A stretch of DNA of 11,728 bases from JBOFDK01 sp051656485 (GTDB lineage Bacteria; Bacillota; Clostridia; Lachnospirales; Cellulosilyticaceae), in NCBI GenBank assembly GCA_051656485.1, contig JBOGBZ010000043.1:1-11728 (forward strand), in the 5' to 3' direction. The number at the start of each line of letters is the position of its first letter. Position 1 is the first letter of the stretch. Positions 6,208 through 11,728 of this stretch are shown here, piece after piece. Below the pieces are notes generated by a model that was not told the DNA's origin, did not search any database, and saw only the letters and a list, made by a program, of their open reading frames with translations. Position numbers and translations under genes: made by a program.

Positions 6208-7947
6208 CTATAATTGTGTGATAAGAGGTGCTAGACTTTCACAAAGTGTCTTTGCTTTTACAAAATCATTGGCTTTAAGTGCAAGCTCAATCTTTGTTTC
6301 GAGCTCTGTTTTCTTTTGCTCGATGGCTAGGTAGTCTTTATCAAAGTGGTTGGCATAAATCATCTTTCTAAATTTACGCATACTAATCTTACGGATGGTC
6401 TTATCATCAATGATGAGGGCGTAGTCCATACAGTTAACGATAGAGTAGAAGTCATGAGAAATCATAAGGATTGCGCCTTCGTAGTTTGCAAGTGCTTTCT
6501 CTAAAGCAATCTGAGAGTAAGTATCTAAGTGGCTTGTAGGCTCATCTAGAAGAAGAAGGTTAGATGGTGTGAGAGCAATCTTTGCTAGTTGAAGCATATT
6601 TTTCTCACCACCAGATAAAGCGCTTATAGGTTGCTCAAGGATAGCTTCTTCGAAACTATACTGTGAAAGATGAGAGAAGATTGCTTCAGCGTTTTTTAAA
6701 CCTGCATCGAGGAAGTATTCTTTCACGGTCTGAGACTCCTCAAGCATTTCTCCTTGAAGTTGAGAGAGGTAGCAAACTTTCGTATCAGGGTTTAGCTGGA
6801 TACTAGGATTTGTGTGTTTGTAGATGTCTCTAAGGAGTGTAGTCTTTCCTGTACCATTAGCACCGATAAGTGCGATTTTCTCAGTAGGGCCCACTTCAAA
6901 GTTTACATTTTCTAAGAGGACTTCATCAAAGGTTACACCATAATCGGTAACTTGGAGAACCATACCCTCTTCAGATACATTTTCAGCAGGGAAAGAAAGT
7001 GCAGGCTCTTTAATCGCTAAAAATGGTGCTTTGATACGGCGTGCTTCTAAGCGCTCTTGGATTTTCACTCTAGCTTTTAGCGATTTTCCTTTAGATGGAT
7101 CCCCTGTATGAGTCGCTTCTTCACGAAGTCTTTCGATAAGTTTATTATTTCTTTCGATTTCTTCTGTATCAGCAGCTGAAAGCTCTTGTAACTCAACTTT
7201 TGTTTCTAAAAGAGAGAAGTTGTAGTCGAGGTATCTACCATCGAATTCTTGGATATCTTTGTTTTCAAGATGAAGAATCTTATTGAAAGCATGAGTGAGC
7301 AGGTAGCGATTGTGTGTAATCACAAGAAGTGTACCTTTATGAGCATTAATCAGGTTCTTCAGTGCATTGAGGTTTGTAAAGTCTAGGAAGACATCTGGCT
7401 CATCCATAACGAGTAGATCAGGGCTATTAAGCATTTCTCTGATGACTTGGACAAGCTTAAATTCCCCACCACTAAGTTCAGTAAGCTTGAGATCGGCATG
7501 TTTACCAAGGTTAGCTAGATTGAGTTTTTTAGTAATGTTGCTTTCATAAGCATCACCACCGATTGCTTCAAAAGCATCTAGAGCTTCTTGGTATTGTTCA
7601 AGTAGAGGTTCGATATCTTCTGCAGTACCCATGGCCTCACAAAGTGCATCAATCTCATTTTGAAGCGATACAAATTTTTCAGCGATATAATCAAATACGG
7701 TCATCTCAGTTGCAGAAGATACTTCTGAGAATTGGCTTACATAGCCCATACGACAATGTGGCGCAATGTCTAGTTTACCTTCAAACATGTGGTCATCAGG
7801 ACGAAGAATAAGATCTATAAGCGTTGTCTTACCACTACCGCTTACACCGATAAAGGCACAGTGCTGGCCTTCTTCTAATGTGAAAGAAACGTTGTGATAT
7901 AAGTCTTTTTGGGGGAATGAATACGATAAGTTTTCTGCTTTTATCAT
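6208..7947 (-). CDS. ABC-F family ATPase (ribosome-associated, possible antibiotic-resistance type)
   Basis: This 579-residue protein has two ABC ATPase domains joined by a helical linker and no membrane segments, which is the ABC-F layout. Such proteins bind the ribosomal E site and act as translation factors or ribosome-protection resistance proteins. Domain 1 has Walker A GVSGSGKTT (34-42), LSGGE (158-162) and Walker B LLVMDEPDVFLD (178-189), with the switch ITHNR (210-214). Domain 2 has GANGTGKTT (362-370), LSGGEK (444-449), LLLLDEPTSHLD (464-475) and ISHD (496-499). The catalytic Glu residues (183, 469) are present. Domain 1 departs from the usual DEPTNHLD/SHDR. The linker (about 240-310) is rich in charged residues, as expected for the P-site-reaching element, and the C-terminus (535-579) is a coiled coil. 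AGAAAGG upstream supports the start. The leader carries a terminator-like hairpin, suggesting attenuation. Confidence 0.92.
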   Translation of the reverse strand: MIKAENLSYSFPQKDLYHNVSFTLEEGQHCAFIGVSGSGKTTLIDLILRPDDHMFEGKLDIAPHCRMGYVSQFSEVSSATEMTVFDYIAEKFVSLQNEIDALCEAMGTAEDIEPLLEQYQEALDAFEAIGGDAYESNITKKLNLANLGKHADLKLTELSGGEFKLVQVIREMLNSPDLLVMDEPDVFLDFTNLNALKNLINAHKGTLLVITHNRYLLTHAFNKILHLENKDIQEFDGRYLDYNFSLLETKVELQELSAADTEEIERNNKLIERLREEATHTGDPSKGKSLKARVKIQERLEARRIKAPFLAIKEPALSFPAENVSEEGMVLQVTDYGVTFDEVLLENVNFEVGPTEKIALIGANGTGKTTLLRDIYKHTNPSIQLNPDTKVCYLSQLQGEMLEESQTVKEYFLDAGLKNAEAIFSHLSQYSFEEAILEQPISALSGGEKNMLQLAKIALTPSNLLLLDEPTSHLDTYSQIALEKALANYEGAILMISHDFYSIVNCMDYALIIDDKTIRKISMRKFRKMIYANHFDKDYLAIEQKKTELETKIELALKANDFVKAKTLCESLAPLITQL

Positions 7948-7970
7948 GGGAATACCTTTCTGTATGCAAC

Positions 7971-7998
7971 AAAAAAGAGCCTGATTTCAAGCTCTTTT
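7971..7998 (-). terminator. Intrinsic terminator in the ABC-F leader (possible attenuator)
   Basis: Reading the minus strand, AAAAGAGC-TTGA and TCAG-GCTCTTTT form a stem of up to 12 bp, with the innermost pairs opening to an AAAT loop. A run of six T then ends 23 bases before the ABC-F start codon. It lies downstream of the ABC-F promoter (8024-8052), so it is positioned to control that gene as well as to end the upstream permease transcript. Confidence 0.75.
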
Positions 7999-8023
7999 GC
8001 ATTTTGTTAAGTTTATTGTTTGC

Positions 8024-8052
8024 AGTATAACACTTTTTATGACTTGTTTCAA
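8024..8052 (-). promoter_or_regulatory. Sigma-A promoter of the ABC-F gene
   Basis: On the minus strand, TTGAAA (complement of 8047-8052) and TATACT (complement of 8024-8029) are spaced by exactly 17 bases and match consensus at five of six positions each. Transcription would begin near 8017, giving a leader of about 70 bases. The -35 begins only six bases after the stop codon of the upstream permease gene. Confidence 0.75.
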
Positions 8053-8057
8053 TATTT

Positions 8058-9215
8058 CTATGAGCGAAAGAGTAGACAGGAGCTATATAAAACAATAAGA
8101 AACAGTAGATTTAAAAGTGTAAAAGACATCAGATATTTTTTGATTTCAAGAGGTGCATGCTCTTTAAAGGTATTAAAGGTAATAAGGCTTGCAAGGGAAG
8201 CGATCAGTGTACCGAGTCCACCGATATTCACTGCCAACAGAAGACTTGCATAGTCGGAAGTAAAATGAGAGAGCAAAATAGCACTTGGGACATTACTCAT
8301 AAACTGGCAAGACAAAATGCCTAGAAGCAGTGGGTTAAGTGGCAAGATAGTCTCAAGGGAGGTACGAATCACATCAATACGAGACATATTACCTGCAAAG
8401 ATAAAGAATACAAAGAATGTCAGGAGCAAGCCATAATTCACTTCTTTTAGAGCTTTTGCATCCATATAAAGTAAAATAGCTGTAATAACCAGTGTGCCGA
8501 GGACATAGGGTAATACGCGAAATACAATAAGAATGGCTAATAAAAATAAAATACTATAGAGAAGCAAACGTTTCTTATGTACAGGGTAAGTCTTTGTATC
8601 TTCTAATTGCACAGGTTCTGGCTTCACCCATAGACAACAAAGGACAATGAGTAGCGTAGCCGTAGCAAATGGCAGCCACATGGTCTCCAAAAAAGCTTTG
8701 TTGCTGATGTGATAATACGAGTACAAATAAAGGTTTTGAGGATTACCAAAAGGTGTAATCATCCCACCTAAGTTGGCAGCGATATTTTGCATAATAAAAG
8801 TAAAAGCCATCACATGTTTTTTATTTGTACTACTGAGAACATAGTAGCTCAGTGGCAAAAAAGTAAGGAGCGCCATATCATTTGCGAGGAGCATAGAACC
8901 AAAGAAAGTAATGAACACAAGGGTCAGCACAGTCTTACGAAGGTTGTTGCAATGCAGGACGATTTTTTGCCCTAGCTGTTCAAATACATAGATATGCTTG
9001 AAAGCGGCAACCACTGCAAGGGTGGTAAATAAACAAGCCAGTGTCTTGAAATCAATATAATCGATATAACTTTTATCAATAGGAATGATAAAGGTTGTGA
9101 GTAATGTGACAAAAGTAGCAACCCCTAAGATTGGCTGTGTTCTAAGCCATGAAAGGAATGAAAACAATGTGCTAATGAAGCATGAGGGAAAAGAAAAAAT
9201 CGAAGTATGTTTCAT
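8058..9215 (-). CDS. ArsB/NhaD/SLC13-type ion permease
   Basis: This 385-residue integral membrane protein has about ten to eleven helices in two inverted halves, matching the ion-transporter superfamily that includes ArsB, NhaD and SLC13/CitMHS carriers. The first re-entrant motif is ANDMALLTFLPLSY (111-124), followed by NIAANLGGMITPFGNPQNLY (144-163), the characteristic G-GNPQN-type loop. The second half repeats the scheme with FAGNMSR (273-279), SNVPSAILLS (307-316) and NIGGLGTLIASLASLI (330-345). Members move arsenite, Na+/H+ or di-/tricarboxylates; the substrate here is not predictable, and no arsenic genes are nearby. I chose the ATG at 9215 because GGAGG (complement of 9221-9225) lies five bases upstream. 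An in-frame TTG at 9227 overlaps that ribosome site and is unlikely. Its transcript probably ends at the hairpin at 7971-7998. Confidence 0.88.
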   Translation of the reverse strand: MKHTSIFSFPSCFISTLFSFLSWLRTQPILGVATFVTLLTTFIIPIDKSYIDYIDFKTLACLFTTLAVVAAFKHIYVFEQLGQKIVLHCNNLRKTVLTLVFITFFGSMLLANDMALLTFLPLSYYVLSSTNKKHVMAFTFIMQNIAANLGGMITPFGNPQNLYLYSYYHISNKAFLETMWLPFATATLLIVLCCLWVKPEPVQLEDTKTYPVHKKRLLLYSILFLLAILIVFRVLPYVLGTLVITAILLYMDAKALKEVNYGLLLTFFVFFIFAGNMSRIDVIRTSLETILPLNPLLLGILSCQFMSNVPSAILLSHFTSDYASLLLAVNIGGLGTLIASLASLITFNTFKEHAPLEIKKYLMSFTLLNLLFLIVLYSSCLLFRS

Positions 9216-9258
9216 AAATGCCTCCAAGGATACGATGTATGTATAAAAATCTTTAGCT

Positions 9259-9287
9259 ATTGTAGCATAAAATGTTCAAGTTGAGTA
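9259..9287 (-). promoter_or_regulatory. Extended -10 promoter of the permease gene
   Basis: On the minus strand, TGCTACAAT (complement of 9259-9267) is an extended -10 element. A weak -35 (TACTCA, complement of 9282-9287) lies at 17-base spacing. It lies in the divergent gap between the permease and the cysteine-rich protein. Confidence 0.5.
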
Positions 9288-9368
9288 GAAAAAATAGTAA
9301 GGGAAAGAGTGCTAAAGTTAATGGTTTAAGGTACAATAAGAAGACACAACAACTTAGGAGGTAACTAG

Positions 9369-9629
9369 ATGGAAGGCTATAAGAAGTTTCAAAATAAAGC
9401 GTGTAAGTATTTTCCTTGCCACAAGATGGAAAATGTAGATGAGTTCAACTGTATGTTTTGCTATTGTCCACTTTATATGTTGGGTGATGACTGTGGTGGG
9501 AACTTTACCTATCTGGAATCGGGCATTAAAAGCTGTATGGGATGCACAAAGACACATGATGCCAATAGCTATGCGTATGTTCAAGAGAAAATCAAGTTAG
9601 CAATCGAACGAACGAAAAAACAACAATAA
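9369..9629 (+). CDS. Cysteine-rich small domain protein (probable metal binding)
   Basis: This 86-residue cytosolic protein matches what I know of the Cys_rich_small domain family: NKACKYFPCHK (9-19), FNCMFCYCPLYMLG (26-39), DCGGNFTY (41-48) and IKSCMGCTKTHDANSYAYV (53-71). Eight Cys (12, 17, 28, 31, 33, 42, 56, 59) and His18/His63 form probable zinc or iron ligands. The reaction is unknown; in some genomes the domain is found with or fused to cobalamin-salvage proteins, and here a putative vitamin-type ECF S component follows. The 86 residues correspond to the stand-alone form. AGGAGG at 9356-9361 fixes the ATG. A TACAAT at 9332-9337 could be its -10, without a good -35. It has its own terminator. 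Confidence 0.88.
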   Translation: MEGYKKFQNKACKYFPCHKMENVDEFNCMFCYCPLYMLGDDCGGNFTYLESGIKSCMGCTKTHDANSYAYVQEKIKLAIERTKKQQ

Positions 9630-9639
9630 CAAAATAAAG

Positions 9640-9690
9640 AAATAACCTGCTAAATTCTGATAAATAAGTTGGAATAAGCGGGTTATTTTT
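9640..9690 (+). terminator. Terminator of the cysteine-rich gene, overlapping the next promoter
   Basis: A 12-bp stem (9640-9651 with 9677-9688, one G-U pair) encloses a 25-base loop that can add a four-pair ATTC/GAAT extension. T residues follow to 9690. The loop contains the -35 of the downstream promoter. Confidence 0.75.
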
Positions 9691-9697
9691 ATATAAT
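9669..9697 (+). promoter_or_regulatory. Sigma-A promoter of the ECF S-component gene
   Basis: TTGGAA (9669-9674) and a perfect TATAAT (9692-9697) are separated by 17 bases. Transcription would start near 9704, only about 16 bases before the start codon, so there is no room for a riboswitch. Confidence 0.7.
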
Positions 9698-9719
9698 GGT
9701 ATAAAAAGGGGGAGTGGAC

Positions 9720-10304
9720 ATGAAGTTTTCGACAAAGGTCATTGCACAGACAGGGCTTTTATTAGCTATCTGCATCGCAAGTCAGTTTATGAAGAATGTT
9801 TCAGTGTATATTACAGGGCCTATTATTAATATAGCCATTGTACTGGCAGTATTGATGATAGGATTAGGTAGCGGGGTGTTGCTAGGTATGCTGACACCAA
9901 TGACAGCTTTTCTGATAGCACCATCACCTATAATGATGGGGATACCACTTGTAATACCATGTATAATGATGGGGAATGTTTTGCTCGCAGTAAGTATATG
10001 GGTGGTACAGAAAAAAATACGATGTGGCAAAATGAAGGAGCAGCAAAGGGTAGCCGTAGGTATGGGGATTGGCACAGCGCTGAAAGCAGCATTTATGGGA
10101 AGTTCGATCGTCCTCGTCCTCTTACCACTTTATGGGGGGGATATCAAAGTGCCAGCGGAGAAACTAAAGGTACTCATGGAGACAGCAAAGATTACTTTCT
10201 CCGTCACCCAATTGATTACAGCAGGTATAGGCTGTATGGTAGCCTATGTGATTTGGCTACGCTTAAGAACGAACAAACCTAGTGTAAATGAAGAGATCGA
10301 ATAA
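9720..10304 (+). CDS. ECF-type transporter S component (substrate unknown)
   Basis: This 194-residue membrane protein has about six helices (approximately 8-25, 36-57, 60-80, 84-98, 113-137, 160-181). That suits the substrate-binding S component of energy-coupling factor transporters, which capture vitamins or metals and pair with shared EcfT and EcfA ATPase subunits. Supporting features are the AQTGLLLAICIASQ start (9-22), the small-residue-rich third and fourth helices, and the size. The EcfA and EcfT genes are not in the window, as in group II systems where they are shared. I chose the ATG at 9720, five bases after GGGGGAG; the in-frame GTG at 9714 overlaps that site. The substrate is unknown; proximity to the cysteine-rich protein hints at a cobalamin- or metal-related ligand, which is only inference. 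Confidence 0.78.
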   Translation: MKFSTKVIAQTGLLLAICIASQFMKNVSVYITGPIINIAIVLAVLMIGLGSGVLLGMLTPMTAFLIAPSPIMMGIPLVIPCIMMGNVLLAVSIWVVQKKIRCGKMKEQQRVAVGMGIGTALKAAFMGSSIVLVLLPLYGGDIKVPAEKLKVLMETAKITFSVTQLITAGIGCMVAYVIWLRLRTNKPSVNEEIE

Positions 10305-10350
10305 AAAAGACGTGTACATAATCTAAAGTGGATGATGTGCACGTCTTTTT
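10304..10350. terminator. Bidirectional terminator between the S-component and glycosyltransferase genes
   Basis: A 16-bp stem (10304-10319 with 10335-10350, one G-U pair) has five A and five T at its ends. It starts at the last base of the S-component stop codon and ends two bases before the convergent glycosyltransferase stop. Confidence 0.9.
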
Positions 10351-10352
10351 GG

Positions 10353-11705
10353 TTAGGCCACAGCTTCTTCTTGGAATTCTACACGGGTGATTTTTTTCCA
10401 ACCATGAGTATTCCAGAAGTAGCTACAGCTACCGAGTGTTGCATAGAGAATACCTAGTAGTCTAAAGGTAGCCACATCAAAAATGCCAAAAAGGATAAGA
10501 CGTAGTGCACCTTCTAGAGAGTATTTCTGATTGAAGCGTCGCATAATGATAATGCTACATAGGTTTTGCAATACAGAAAGAATAGAAGTGAATACGAAGA
10601 GAAGTACCACAAAGGTCCAATTGTCACCAGGTGATAGTAAGATGACAGATGCCCAAGTAATAGCAAAAAATGCACCGATTGTACCAAGTATTAAACTATC
10701 AAATAAGAGATATAAAGAAGTAGCTGTACTTAAATTGGTGAATAAATCATCCCAGTAGCAGAAGACGCAGTCAATGAAAGCACGTTGCCATCTGAATCTT
10801 TGGTGGAGTAGGTTGTTCATATCACTAGGACACTGTGTGTAGCAGATGGCTTGAGGAGTAAAACGCATCTTCAGCTTTTGCGCTTTATGTTGGTGCATAT
10901 ATTTTTGGATTTTTAAGGTGATGTCCATATCTTCACCCACGGTTTGTCTAAAGCCATTGACGGTGAAAAGCACATCTTTTTTAAAGGCACCAAAAGCACC
11001 AGCAATAACTGTAATAGCATTAAAATGAGATTGGGTATATTTATTCAGATAAAAACCTTTTAGGTATTGAGTAATTTGGTGATGAACAAGGGCAGGTAAA
11101 CGCTTGTTTTTTAACTTATAGCCCTCAGGCGTAGGATTAAAACCTTGAACGATATGTACCATGCCGCCTACACCAATAACATGTGGGTCTTCGAAAGATT
11201 GATTGATGTACTTGAGAGAATCCTTCTCGATCATGCTGTCTGCATCTAGTGTAATCATCACTTCTTTTGAACTGTAATCAATGCCTGCATTTAAAGAGTC
11301 TGCTTTGCCGCCGTTGTACTTATCGATGACAATGACATTGGATACCACTTGGGATTGATAAACGGCTTTTACAGGCTGATAAGTTAATTGACCTGCACAA
11401 GAGCGAGTGATTGGATAAAGTTGAAAATGTTCTTTTAAGATATCTAGCGTTGAATCAGTGGAACCATCATTAATAATAATAATCTCGTAATTAGAATAAT
11501 TGGCTTGAATAATACTATCCACGCATTTGTAGATGACTTCTTTTTCATTATAAGCGGGGATAAGAACGGACATACCTTCTTCAGGAAGGTCCTTTAAGTG
11601 TAAGGATGTGAGTGAATCCACTTTCTTTGGTTTGATTAAAAAAAGTGGGAGAAGTAAGTAAAGCCCTTCAAAAATAAAAAACAATATGAATAGTAGCCAG
11701 TGCAT
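10353..11705 (-). CDS. Membrane-bound family 2 glycosyltransferase (exopolysaccharide synthase type)
   Basis: This 450-residue processive-type GT2 enzyme resembles poly-N-acetylglucosamine/cellulose synthase-like proteins and B. subtilis YdaM-like biofilm glycosyltransferases. One N-terminal membrane helix (2-24) precedes a cytosolic catalytic domain with VLIPAYNE (47-54), NDGSTD (79-84), NGGKADSLNAG (131-141), the metal-binding DAD (154-156), the catalytic-base region GEDMD (257-261) and the acceptor/product motif QRFRW (302-306). C-terminal helices (about 325-430) would form the translocation channel. The tail ends GWKKITR, common in this family. All key residues are present. AAGGAGGT (complement of 11711-11718) lies five bases before the ATG. 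No polysaccharide modification or c-di-GMP gene accompanies it here; upstream genes lie beyond the window. The polymer is unknown. Confidence 0.92.
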   Translation of the reverse strand: MHWLLFILFFIFEGLYLLLPLFLIKPKKVDSLTSLHLKDLPEEGMSVLIPAYNEKEVIYKCVDSIIQANYSNYEIIIINDGSTDSTLDILKEHFQLYPITRSCAGQLTYQPVKAVYQSQVVSNVIVIDKYNGGKADSLNAGIDYSSKEVMITLDADSMIEKDSLKYINQSFEDPHVIGVGGMVHIVQGFNPTPEGYKLKNKRLPALVHHQITQYLKGFYLNKYTQSHFNAITVIAGAFGAFKKDVLFTVNGFRQTVGEDMDITLKIQKYMHQHKAQKLKMRFTPQAICYTQCPSDMNNLLHQRFRWQRAFIDCVFCYWDDLFTNLSTATSLYLLFDSLILGTIGAFFAITWASVILLSPGDNWTFVVLLFVFTSILSVLQNLCSIIIMRRFNQKYSLEGALRLILFGIFDVATFRLLGILYATLGSCSYFWNTHGWKKITRVEFQEEAVA

Positions 11706-11728
11706 ACTAGACCTCCTTAGTTATAAAA

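Noticed and set aside
7835..8095. 86-codon minus-strand frame overlapping the 5' end of the ABC-F gene
   Set aside because: It has no ribosome site, a composition unlike a real protein, and runs through the promoter, the hairpin and the ABC-F coding region in another frame. Only its internal ATG at 8002 is of interest as a possible leader frame.
9216..9227. TTG start four codons upstream for the permease
   Set aside because: The TTG overlaps the GGAGG ribosome site; the ATG at 9215 has ideal spacing.
9959..10282. 107-codon plus-strand frame within the ECF S-component gene
   Set aside because: It is a shadow frame: polar, without family resemblance, and the overlapping frame encodes a coherent membrane protein.
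1..11728. CRISPR array, insertion sequence, prophage, toxin-antitoxin or tRNA
   Set aside because: No regularly spaced repeats, transposase or integrase motifs, phage structural genes or cloverleaf sequences were found; all sizeable gaps are explained by terminators and promoters.

Overview
The window looks like chromosomal DNA of an AT-rich, spore-forming member of the Clostridia, most likely a Lachnospirales/Cellulosilyticum-type Firmicute. This rests on strong AGGAGG-type ribosome sites on nearly every gene, U-tailed intrinsic terminators between genes, three tandem proteins resembling the SPOCS/DUF3794 spore-coat domain, and a PilT-like ATPase of the clostridial kind. Genus-level placement is inference; no rRNA or tRNA gene is present.

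Layout. Bases 1-129 hold the 3' end of a ribonuclease H gene, closed by a strong hairpin. Bases 329-1719 carry three head-to-tail paralogues of about 140-150 residues that share an LLGxG N-terminal motif, a central VLIxGxxxVEV strand, a PFxQ motif and a WxTCI C-terminus. Then come a small predicted helical protein with its own promoter (1869-2150) and a solitary pilT (2420-3478). A bidirectional terminator separates pilT from a convergent HdeD-like membrane protein (3554-4066, minus). A DedA-family protein and a MATE exporter follow on the plus strand (4251-6141).

The MATE gene meets an ABC-F ATPase gene (6208-7947, minus) head-on at another bidirectional terminator. Behind the ABC-F gene lies an ArsB/NhaD/SLC13-type permease gene (8058-9215, minus). 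Divergent from the permease are a cysteine-rich small-domain protein (9369-9629) and an ECF-type transporter S component (9720-10304). A family 2 glycosyltransferase (10353-11705, minus) closes the window, convergent with the S component.

Most of the window is short, separately terminated housekeeping and envelope genes, and no defence system, CRISPR array, prophage or insertion sequence is visible. The features most worth following up are the ABC-F leader and the three SPOCS-like paralogues. In the leader, a near-consensus promoter is followed by an intrinsic terminator that sits just upstream of the ABC-F ribosome site, which suggests transcription attenuation. The MATE exporter and the ABC-F protein together suggest a drug- or translation-stress theme at 4.8-7.9 kb, but nothing in the sequence proves that they act together.
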